This document shows positions 26,044 to 36,758 of a stretch of 64,000 nucleotides of DNA, in pieces. Below the pieces are notes generated by a model, which worked only from the letters and a program-made list of their open reading frames with translations, was not told the origin of the DNA and did no database searches. How positions within the stretch are numbered: the first letter of the stretch is position 1; each line of letters opens with the position of its first letter. Both the position numbers and the translations under genes were made by a program. This stretch comes from Leuctra nigra (lineage: Eukaryota > Arthropoda > Insecta > Plecoptera > Leuctridae), in contig OW203766.1 in assembly GCA_934045905.1 (NCBI GenBank), positions 21,508,309 to 21,572,308 on the forward strand, written 5' to 3'.

Positions 26044-26639
26044 GGTACTATAAAATTTGCATTTAATCAAGCACTTGTTGCGTCTAAGAATGGTGAGAAT
26101 CCATCCTTTGATTAGCTGGAAAACAAGGTTGCAAACATACCTGCTAAATTTTACCCCCCCCCCCCCCCCAATCACAAAACCACCTGAACATAACCAGTCA
26201 GTGACTGCTTTAAGACAATGCTTCTGGCTGATGGTGGAAACATGGCAAACTTTGGCCAACTACCTACCCCTTTTTACCCCTAGAGAGCCTATATATTTAG
26301 GCTCTCTATTTACCCCTCCTTTTCATGCCCATGAAGGGCCCACCCACACCACACCCCCAGTCAGTTAGACAGCTGACTGTTCTTATGATGGCTCACGCCA
26401 ATTCACTTGCCTCTTTCTTATGATGCAACTTTATTTTATCATTTTAATTTGATTATTTACATTATTCATTAGTGTGAGCAAAACATATTGGAAATAAAGA
26501 TGAAAATCATTTTCGTTTTAAAGTTCAATTTTGTGTGTTTTAATGGCCCCACAAATCGCGAAATCCTCAATTCATAAAACCACAAAAAACGAAATTTGTG
26601 TTTTTAAAAACGAAATCACTGCAAAAATAAAACCATATA

Positions 26640-27332
26640 CCGTATTAACTCGTGTATAAGACGCAATTATATGTCAATATTTTGATTCTGAAAACAGCCC
26701 TGCGTCTTATACACGCATACCAAGCTTTTTTCCCAGTAAATCCAAGGTGGATGTTTGTAAACAGAGCTGTGGTAGACTGCCACATGTTGTCTATCTCTGC
26801 CTTTCCCTCTCACTCTGTCTGGACTACTCATACTGTGTCTAGACACAACACTATTAACATATTACATTTTTGCAACAAAATGTTTTCCCTTGCATTTAGA
26901 TCAGGAGACAAAATATATGTTTACGTCTGAAAAACATTGCTCTGACAGACATAAAATAGACAAAACACTGTTGAATGGCGATCTTAATGGAAGGGGAGGA
27001 GAGGAGTTGGGTTTGTTTTGGAATGCAGAGAAAAGGCAGGTGCATGCCTCTTAGAGCAAGCAACAGCTGCTGGGAAGAGAATCCCCTCCCCCCTTTCTCA
27101 GAAGCAGGAAATTACTGTTTGTTTACAACAAGTTGGCAGTGATTTTCATTCAAATAGCTCAGTTAGCTGGAAAACCAACATTTAGATGGATATCACATGT
27201 ATACAAACACACAATGTTTTTCATCATTTTACTGCGTCTCATACATGCATGCTAAGTGTTTACTTAAAATAGACTTCTCAAAACAAGGGTGCGTCTTATA
27301 CACGAGTGCGTCTTATACACGAGTTAATACGG
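26640..27332. mobile_element. TA-flanked MITE with exact 25-bp inverted termini
   Basis: The ends are exact inverses beginning CCGTATTAACTCGTGTATAA, flanked by TA on each side (26638-26639 and 27333-27334). This fits a Tc1/mariner/pogo-type target. It is nested inside the hAT-like element 25811-27346, close to that element's right end, and is therefore the younger insertion. Confidence 0.85.
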
Positions 27333-27354
27333 TAATCTTGGCTCTATGAATGAG

Positions 27355-30300
27355 GCATAACATACAACATTAAAGTGCCTCTTAAGAGCCAACTTGATTT
27401 AACTTGCCGTCCTTTGTATCAAGATGATACTACCTACATTGGTACATACTAGACAAAACTATGTAGTGTGAGTGAAGGAACGGAATGGTCTGCATGTATT
27501 GTGTGCAATACACAATGAAACTTGACTAAACAAGTAAAACATGTATTTTAATTTATGAGTAGTGCTGGATATTGGAAACTCCTAGACACCACCTAGTTTG
27601 GGTCAGCTACGTCTTTCATATTTGTGGCCCCTCGATGGTGTCAACTTTTACTGCCATTATAAAAAAGTTGGAGCTATGAATACCAGCTCTATGTATGATA
27701 AATTACATTTTTAATTGACGTTACATTTAAGTATTGTATACTTAGCTATTCAAATTGTTCTGTATGTAGTTAATTAATTATTATAGTTTTCAATTTTATG
27801 AAGAGATATTTGTCAGGTTTTTACTTTGGTCTATACGTACTTTAAGAAGGGGCATTACATTTGTTTAAAATTGTGGGTTTGTGGTTGTAATGATACCCAC
27901 AATTCACATCGCCTCAAGGCCTTGTAGGTACAAATTTAAGGCCTTTCATCTCAAATAATTAATTTGATGCAATACAAACTATTTATGTATGTAGATTTTT
28001 AATTATACAGAAATTGTATTAAAAGTGTTCTAAATTGAAAGCTTGAGTTGGGCATAAAAACAACAGCCCAAGAAGCTTAGAGTAAATGAACTTTAATTAA
28101 CGAATGATGAGTGTATGTATACATATTGTAACAATCAGTGGCCTCCGATATAAATTTTATATTTTAAACGAATCAAGTTCACATGTGTAGTGTATGTCTC
28201 TTAATTGTAGAAAATGTATTACCTACCTACTGATCTATAATATTCAGTTTTTATGTTTTTAAAGGAAATTTTAAATATCATTCAAAAGAATGTAAATATT
28301 TAAAGTTTTATGAAACCCAGGTATTTGTGCGTGTTGTTAGTACCTATGTAGAAAGATAAATTAAATCTCATATTGTTAGGTACATCAGTAGTATCAAAGG
28401 CTGCAACTGAAGTCCAACAGCGGCTGTAGTTATAAATTGCAATTACATAGTGGAGCCTTAAATGAATTCAAATGTTAATATTGTGATACATTTGAAGGAC
28501 CTGGTGTTAAAAATCCTCGAGTAATTTGAATGGAACTAATTTTAAATTTTAAACATATTATGCAGGTTTATTATTAACAATTTACTGAGTTTCTTCCTAC
28601 ACATTTTCAGTGTACAAAATGTTCACCATCAGATATCTCAACATTATTATAAGTATTTGAGGGTTTTCTTACACTAGGTCCTTCTTTTAAAATCAATCTA
28701 ATATATACTACGTATTTACAAAGCAATGCATGCTTTGGAATCATAAACATTCGTGTAGTGATGAACTTTCTCTGGGAACAAAATATACAATCATTTGTGT
28801 TACCATATCGATATTTGAAAGGTAATTCTTTGTGATCTCAACTTCACAGCAAGCCCATAGGACATGTTTCGTTCTGCTTGCTTGCTGTGCAACTGAACTC
28901 AAACAAATAATAATTTATCATTTCTTTCATAAACATCTCTATTTTTACTGCATCTTCATGTCACGACCTAATGCATTATGTACACTCGCTGGTCTCGATA
29001 ACTAGGTACTAATGTGAATTGCACTTGGGAGGCCTCGTTTACAGTTCCTCTCGCGACGTTTTGAGCGCGATGGGCAACGTGTGAGCACCAATCGGAGCTC
29101 AATGACGGGCCCTTCACGCGAAGGCGCGAGAGACATAGACAATGCTTATCTTCCGTTGCTTAAGAGTGATTCGAAAATCATTCACGCTGTCACTGTAACA
29201 CAATATATATTCCTAAAAATGTAGGAAATGTCATTATTTTGAACCCAACAAACTGCATATCTGAAATTACTACAACAATGGAACCTTTCATAAAAGTGAG
29301 GGAGAAAATATAACTCGGATTCCGATGATAAACTGTGACATACACAACTCATACCCACTATATATGTCTTGGGAGGTGCAAACCATTCTACTTTATCGAG
29401 GTTAGCGATTGATTACACTTCTAACTACTACTAATGAATGACAATATGTGTGCCTTCTAGCCTGAATGTTTACTGTTGGTATTACAATGAATTCAGGTAA
29501 ATGATTGGCATATTTCCATGTTCTATCATCAAATACTATGCCATTGTGGTCTTGATTTTTGTTACTAGCCTTTGATACATTAGTTTTAATAAAAGTCGTC
29601 CATTCATGTGTAGATTGTATTTAGTTAGAGTATAATAATAATTTCTAAGGTATATTAATAAGTGTTTGGACACATTTTAATTATCATAGTTAATGGGATT
29701 GATTAAAAAATAAGGTATTTCTGTATTTACACTACAAGTTAATGCCAAAAGTACCTATGTACAAAATCTTTTCTCCAATAAACGATCATGGAAGGGTTTT
29801 AAATTCAATGTCTTTCATTATTTTTTACCTGTTTGTAACATAGGACTAGGTAGTACCTAACCTATACAATTTTTCCCCATAAATAATTTCTTTGTCTCTT
29901 GGGGAAAGTCTTTATTTTTAACATATTACTCTTTGACAGAAATTTCTAATAATTTGGGAACTTTAAATGCATGTCGGTACCTACCTACTATTAATTTTTA
30001 ATATATGTTAATTTTCTGGAAAAGTAAATCTAAATTGGAAAATTATGTGTTTTTATTAGGGATGGAACGATTTCGATTCCTCCAATTCTTAGAGAATGGG
30101 AGGAATCGCTATTCTTCACTTCTGAATCTGATGCTTCTTGCTTCATTTTCATTGTTTGAAAATTAAATTTGAATCAGTTGGTGCACAAGCGTTAAAATTA
30201 ATTGTTTATTTATAATTATACCATGTCAATGCTTATACTGCCACTTTCAAATAGGGACATAACACACTTGTAACTTGGCCATCAGGAAAACCTATTATTT

Positions 30301-30572
30301 GAAAAAATATGATAATTCCGCTGTTTTTTACTTATGCAAATGAAATAGTCCAGTACATCCATTTAATATTTATTTAAATAAACTGATTTTCAAATTTTTC
30401 AACACATGTCTAGATTTTAATCATCCCTGAGTAAAAATTGTACTGATACTTTCATTCTATTTCCAATTTTATTCTCTACAGCTTTACTTTCCCATTGAAA
30501 ATTATTAGTTTTATATCCTGTTCTTCCTAGTCTGGTCACGAATAAGTCATTTTCACCCCAAATTGGTGAAGA

Positions 30573-30604
<32 letters not shown>

Positions 30605-30924
30605 AAGTCTGTAGGCCATTGCATACGGAAATATTGTTAGCATATTTTAATTTTACGAGTAGTTACCAAATTCTAGAATTGTAACATTCATTTTCCAACT
30701 GACTTGAGTCCATAAAAAATTTGCACTATTTCCACAATTTTTACAAAAATTGTTTAAAAATGCTATTTTGTATTATTCGTAATACTATCTTATGCTTGAA
30801 TCAATTTATTAATTTCTTGTTGTTGATGGGGGGGGGGGGGGGGGGGGGGGAGGGGGGCGTATGACAGGAAAACATACATTTTTGTGGTGTTTTTTGTATA
30901 GTTTCAAAAAACAAAACAACATAT
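27355..30924. other. Non-coding tail of LBR duplication unit A
   Basis: No gene is recognised. Several blocks resemble sequence after LBR-B in the same order: about 27380 with 40238, 28390 with 42188, 28820 with 44072 and 29500 with 44690. This shows that the duplication reached far beyond the coding region. A GC-rich patch near 29030-29150 is unexplained. Long G runs occur at 30572-30600 and 30829-30850. Confidence 0.6.
30057..30440. repeat. Possible degenerate TAGGGATGG hAT-like remnant
   Basis: A TTAGGGATGGAACGATTTCG start resembles the end of the element at 62843, and ATCATCCCTGA near 30420 could be the worn opposite end. No target duplication was found, so the call is weak. Confidence 0.3.
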
Positions 30925-31838
30925 TTAAGGTGGGCATTCACATCGCATTTTGGTGGACCTTTTTAATGCTTCTGTGCCGGGAGAACGGTTGACAGGAGCA
31001 CTCCAATTTTTTTTTTCTCATGCTTATAACAGATTTGAGTTGTTGCTGGACATTTGTTTTTTAAATTTTGAACTGGAAAAGCGCATGAAAATTTTTGAAA
31101 CTTTTAATTTTTTTGTCAACTTCAGGCTATCACAACTCACGTAATTATTGTTATATCGTAAAAGTAAAATGTCCAGCAACAATGTGCATATATTGGTAAC
31201 ACATGCTGAAATTTGAAATTAATCCGGTCAATCGGCTTGCTGTTCAAACGGGAATTAAAATGTACTAAAACCTTCAAATGATAATTTTCCAGCTCATTTT
31301 CTAGGCCACATTTGCAGCGAATATTTCCCCTCCTTCTTGTCACGTACAAGACATTAATTTAAACTGTCAAAGCAGCGATAACACGACTGGAGGAGTCGAG
31401 AGCAGATCAGTTTCACCCTGTGGGTAGAATGACGTCATTCATTGTGTTGATAAACACATGTGCTCTGCATCTTTCACTAACTCAAGGGAATAAATTTACT
31501 CGATGTGTCATGCGAAGTCAATGCCCAATTAGAATTGCATAAATATATTCAATAATTATCAAAAATTAAATAAAATGAAATACAAATTATGGAATACCTA
31601 CCCAAAAATATTTGAACAGTAATTAGCTTGCGCAACATGATTTGGAAATGTATTATTATATTCAGTTAGCTGGAGGACACTTTATTGTTTCTATTGTGCC
31701 GATTGCAATGAAGGTGGATGCTGTATACATTGATGAAATGCACTGAATTTGCACCGATTGTTACATCTAAGGAGATGATTGCTAAAGAGCTCGACCGAAC
31801 ATCTCAATTCTATAGTTTCTTTTTGTTAGAAGTGTAGG

Positions 31839-32052
31839 TACACTCCCCAAATAATAAACGGTACTTGGTACAAAACGTATTGGCTGCTGGGCCGGTTCCT
31901 TGGCAATCAATCCTTGTTGTTATCAATGAAATCAGAGCTCACCTAAAAGAGTTAGATAATGCGTTAGCACTGACTTCATGAGATGATGCCATCAAACATT
32001 AATCAGTCAATTCATTTTCTTTCGAGTACCGTTTATTATTTGGGGGAGTGTA
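31839..32052. mobile_element. TACACT-family MITE, copy 2 (214 bp)
   Basis: It starts TACACTCCCCAAATAATAAA and ends with an inverse of that (terminal repeat about 26 bp). The interior parallels copy 1 at 17427-17641: a TATCAATGAAAT block, then GCTCACCTA, then ACTGACTTC in the same order and spacing. The two copies differ by one base in length. Confidence 0.75.
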
Positions 32053-32084
32053 CCTACTTCCTATTATACAAAGTGTACATGGGC

Positions 32085-35000
32085 GTCCGCAGCATTTATG
32101 CCAGGTGGGGGCAGGGCAAGGAAATAATATTTTACGGGTTAAGGGGGGTGTGGGGGACGCGCCCCCCACCCTGCCCCGCAAGGCGTGTTTTGGATTTTGG
32201 ACACTTTGAAATCAATTTTGAGACGTTATGATGTGTATTTTGTTGAAATATTCAATATTTTTAAATATTGCACTTTGGGGGGGGGGGGGGGGGGGAATGT
32301 TCAAACCTGCCCCGCAGGGCAATTTTTGGTTTCTTGACACTTTGAAATCAATTTTCTTAGTTTTTTTGGCTACAAAATGAGACTATACGTAAACCCCAGA
32401 ACATTTTAATGTTTTACTGACATCCAGGGGGGGGGGGGGGGGCAAGCGCCCCCCTTGCCCCTCCCTGTGGACGCCAATGAAAGTGTATTTTCTTGCCTTT
32501 TTTGATATTAGTAACATTTTCATATCTCTGAACATGAACAATATTATTCAATTATTCAATTATTCATAACAAAATGAAGATTGCAACTACATTTTTAGGC
32601 TTCGTTCGATTATTGTGAAAAAAGCTTACGAATATTAAGTTCATAAGCAACAGTTTGCCTTCCTTCCAATGATCTGTAAGTTGACCGTTTGTAGTAATTC
32701 AATCGCTTGTAATTTAGAAGAGTCAATATCCTACAATAGCGCGGAAAGATATAAATCAGTATTTTCCATAGATATTTTGGGAAATATTTTATATTTACCC
32801 TGAATACTCGGTCTATTTGTCTTCAAATAATGATGTAAACATCATCATAGTTGGGAATGGGATCAATTATTTACCTACTTATTTTTTGGTCCATGATTTG
32901 TAGCGAGATCTTCCAACCTACTCGATTAGTTTGAAGAAAAATGATGGATGGATTTTACAAATTTTACTCCGATTGAGTTCAGAACAGTCAAAACTAACAA
33001 TTATTGAAAGTATACATGTTTAGGATGTAGACAAACAAAAATTATTATTGTGGGATGGTAGGATGACTAGTTTTGAAGTAATTGATATAGAAAAGAGGTT
33101 GCCATGACAACAAAGTCTTCACCATGGTAACACATTGTTGTGGTCTTAGAAAATGACATCACCAGGCAGTCCAAAATGTCATATTATATTTCAATGTGAT
33201 ATTACTTTTGATAATGCTTATATTGTTATTAGGTTGATACTATACTAGCCAGTGGCGCCGACTACGTGGGTGCTCCGAGGTTCGATGACCCATAAAAATA
33301 ATTTTAAGAAATCAAATCATCAAATTAAATTATTTATTTCCCACTTAAAATATGAATCGATTTATCCTAATCTTTAGAATTCAGAGAGAATATAGTTTTT
33401 TCTATAATTGATACATAATTAATTTATAATTATGTTAATATTCCCTCTTTTTGATATATTTTTAATTTGGGTATTGTTATTAAATGTTGAAGTATTGACT
33501 ACTGTTGTAATTTGAAAATGATAACTATTGATAACATTGTTGAAACTGCACTCAAAACGCATAAAAAAATACTAAAATTAGGGATGATATACAAAAAACA
33601 GGGCTGTGCGCCCCGGACCTGCCTGCATGTCATCTTCCTCCCTTCAACCACACACAATTAATTGTAATACATTATTTTTCGGGCACTAAGTTCGTAGGAA
33701 GGTCACTCAAACAGTATGAACGCATAAAAAATAAAGTTTATAGCGTCCCAGAATCACTTATAATTTGTTTAAATTCTAAGTAACGCTCTTCGGGGCCTAG
33801 AACTGGGGTCTCTATGACCATCATCCGGATATAGCAGTCCCCCCCCCCCCCCCCCCCCCCCCATGATCATGATGGAAAACCGTTCCTCTGTCGGGCACCC
33901 ATTGGATTTTGCAAAAGTCGGCGCCCCTGATTCTAGCATTCATCTCAGACTAGGTAGTTTCAAATTGTGTAAAATGTCTCAGGATAGAATGCCATGGCAG
34001 GAATCGAGCCCTGGCCCCCCAGGTGGCTGTTTGAGTGGACTACAAGTATACATTAACTGTCCAGGTGGGGTGACCACTCATTGACCTTACTTTGCGAGAA
34101 AACAATACATTTGAACTATGTTTTACTTTAAAATTAGGTACCGATCCTTTTATATTCTGATCTGATCACAAAATATTTCTGTCAAAACAGTAGTACCATA
34201 GACATTGAAGAGCTTTCGGCTTGGAGGCTATACAATGTCTATGGTAGCACCTAGTTCAAAAGAACAAAGCATCAGTTCGCTCGCTGCTGTCTGTAAATCT
34301 TTTTCAAACTCGATTTATTTGATTTATAAAGTTTCGTAGAAAAAAGCGGAAAAAAGGTAGATTCTTGTTGGTCTTTATAGGTTAGTGATGTTTGCGTAAA
34401 ATTACATGCTACGCATTCTCTTTGTGAATTCAAATTGGGGAGATTAATATTTATTTAAATACTAAATACCCATTGCTTTAAATACCCTTATAAAGTTCAA
34501 GAATTATTAAATAAAAGTATAAAATAATTACAATATTGTGAAATAAATGGTTATAATTGCATTGAAAATCAATAACCAAATAAATAACCACATTCTCTAA
34601 GTATAAATAATAAATTATAGTCCAATAATAATGAACTATAATTATTACGTCCATAATTATTAATGAAATGAACAATTACAACATTGTGAATACATTGAAA
34701 AACAATAAACAAGTGCAAACGCTCATATCCACCAAATGTTATCGCATTCATTTTCTAGGAAGTAAACACGTCTGGAATGAATGAAATCTAATCTGGCTAG
34801 CCGTTAAAATTTATGACCTCCTCCAGCGTTTCACATGTCGCACTTGGGAGTGGGGGGTGATTTCGCACGCCAGCTATTTCAGCGAGCCTTTTAAGAAATA
34901 GGCCAAAGTCAAACGTGAATTCCCACCTTAAGTGTCAAAAAACCAAAACTGCCCTGCCCTAAAGTGTAAATTTAAAAAAAAACATTTAATTTTTCAACAA

Positions 35001-35150
35001 AATAACCTCAAAACGTCTCAAAAATGATTTCAAAGTGGCCAAAAACCAAAAAACTGGGGGCGCGCCCCCCAGACCCCCAGTAGCCCTTGGGAAATTATTT
35101 TCCTTCCTTGCTCCCCCCCCCCCTGGCAGAAATCCTGCGGACGTCCATAT
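32085..35150. repeat. Inverted pair of GC-rich repeat fragments
   Basis: Sequence at 32085-32480 (GGGCGTCCGCAG followed by G/C runs and GGGGGACGCGCCCCCCA) is matched in reverse by 34940-35150 (ending CCTGCGGACGTCCA). Both contain CTTTGAAATCA-type tracts between the GC blocks. They look like oppositely oriented copies of one dispersed repeat rather than one element. Confidence 0.45.
33250..33929. mobile_element. hAT-like element with CAGTGGCGCCGAC ends
   Basis: The left end CAGTGGCGCCGAC and the right end (inverse CAGGGGCGCCGAC) match at 12 of 13 positions. Flanks ATACTAGC (33242-33249) and ATTCTAGC (33930-33937) agree at 7 of 8 positions, as expected for a slightly aged hAT target duplication. 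The interior carries a 25-C run and no transposase. Confidence 0.7.
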
Positions 35151-36100
35151 CCCCACCCACCCCTTCTAATTTATTTATAATTGACATTCTACTTTCATCC
35201 TAATAATTTTAACTTCAAATTTATTATCTGTCATAATCAAGAAATCACGATTTTAAAATAGGCTGCGTTTACAAACCGAAACTGCTGGCTATAATTCAAA
35301 CCTGATATACTGCTAGTTCCTAGGTTATTATACCATACCACTGTGCAAAATACATATTGTAAAATGAACAATAAATACAATACAATACACCCAAAAGTTG
35401 TAAGATTTTCGAACATAATCGGGGTTTCGCAAGCCGCAGTTCATCCGTGCATGGGAAGTTGCATAACTTCCAGGGCCCTCATTCACGACGTGGATGAGCT
35501 TGTAGTGGCAGTGCCATAAACATTGCCCGCCCCCGGTAACACCGTCAAAAAGTTTCGGAATGAGGTCGTTTTGAAGTTGCGTTTTGATCTGATATTTTTA
35601 CGAAATTTAAATAACAATGAAATTTTTTAGTTTATAACATTTATTTAAAAAGATAGAGCTTGCAAATGCCACCTTCATCTCAAAAACACATTTTTTTATC
35701 CTAAACTCCTCAAATATTCACATTACTTTGAAGGCGAAATTATGTAATTACTTACAATAATGTTACAATCGACTATTTTCTTGTGTTGCCTTTTTTATTC
35801 AATAAAATTGCTGATCAGTTGTAGGAGAGAAGAGTCTCAAGCAGAAAAAAAAAATATTTGAGCATAAAATTTAACATAAATTATTTATTTATTCATAGCT
35901 GGTTACACACAAATACCAATTTGTAGAAGCATTGTCAGTGAAGGTATGAAAATTTATAACAAGAAAAAATTGTTTATAAATTTATTATTACATTAATTTA
36001 TTATAAATTTATTAAAATTACTATTATTTTATTTAAATTTATTACAATTTTACGCTAAATTTCATAGATGTCAGTGCACAATATGAAAGCTTATTATAAA
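34932..36100. other. AT-rich spacer before LBR-B, no gene recognised
   Basis: After the GC-rich repeat fragment ending near 35160 the sequence is AT-rich, with TTTATTA-type runs around 35870-36060. No exon or RNA gene was seen. It leads into the LBR-B promoter region. Confidence 0.4.
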
Positions 36101-36199
36101 ATTAAATTTGTTGAAATTAACATGTGACTTCCTCAAACTGGGGGTAATTAATTTTTCTTTTCAAGTCTTTTCTTATTTTTGGGTCTTGCAAATCATCCC

Positions 36200-36347
36200 T
36201 CCCGCCCGATCTCCCACCCGTCCTGAGTCTGACAGCTTGACATCTGGCAACACTGCTTTGGTTCGTTCGGCGTCGCGTCGCTTCTTCTTCTGTGCACGTT
36301 GTTTTGTTTTGACGGCATTTGTGTGCCATATCTGTCAAGATTTGAAG
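36200..36347 (+). promoter_or_regulatory. LBR-B promoter/leader exon
   Basis: A GC-richer stretch ends at the donor TTTGAAG|GTAAAT (36347), equivalent to 19645 in copy A. It is interpreted as the untranslated first exon of LBR-B plus its promoter. The start point is not resolved. Unlike copy A, no SDHC lies upstream. Confidence 0.45.
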
Positions 36348-36758
36348 GTAAATAAAGATATTTTGTAGTTCTCTTTTAACATTAAGGAGATATGTCTTCA
36401 ATCAATTATCTTTCTACCTGCTACGCTATTGCTAATCTCCTACCTAGCTACCTAGTAGCATTCTCGGATTTTTTTCGACACAAACCAGAATACTATTAGA
36501 GCCCCTAGGCACAATAATAATATCCAAGACTGCATACCAACTCTACATTCCTCACTTCTCTAACGGATTGAACGCGTCACAAACTAGCTAGAAAGAAACT
36601 GTTACTTTGCTGTGCTTTTTCATTTAGTAAATGAGATTTTGAGTGATGTTAGATTGCAACCCAATAACCTTACTTTGAGATTGGCTTTCTGGGAAGAGAG
36701 GGGACCGTGTTACATCGAAAATAATTCATTTGACATTAGTTTCACAGAGTGAATAGCC

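Larger units (their letters stand above)
25811..27346. mobile_element. hAT-like element downstream of LBR-A, with nested MITE
   Basis: Terminal repeats TAGAGCCAAGATTATATGGT match in inverse at the right end once the nested 693-bp MITE (26640-27332) is discounted. The exact 8-bp duplication TGAATGAG flanks it (25803-25810 and 27347-27354). The paralogous place near LBR-B (about 40186, GGATGAGGC) carries no insertion, so it was inserted after the duplication. The element holds a T run of about 30, a C run, and the first AATAAA downstream of LBR-A. No transposase is visible. Confidence 0.85.
30929..34927. mobile_element. Possible 4-kb TTAA-flanked composite element
   Basis: GGTGGGCATTCACAT at the left and its near inverse (GTGAATTCCCACC) at the right are each bordered by TTAA (30925-30928 and 34928-34931), as in piggyBac-type insertions. 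The termini share GGTGG with the clearer TTAA element at 43247. The match is only about 13-19 bp, so this may be chance. The interior contains other elements (31839-32052, 33250-33929), G/C runs and no readable transposase. Confidence 0.4.

Noticed and set aside
26281..26310. Short hairpin (AGAGAGCCTATA and inverse) resembling a histone 3' stem-loop or bacterial terminator
   Set aside because: It lacks the histone stem-loop consensus, lies inside a hAT-like element, and the genome is eukaryotic.
33984..34060. Minus-strand sequence resembling a tRNA-type B box (CTCGATTCC) near 33984, and another near 44540
   Set aside because: No matching A box at the right distance and no cloverleaf could be drawn; at most worn SINE fragments.
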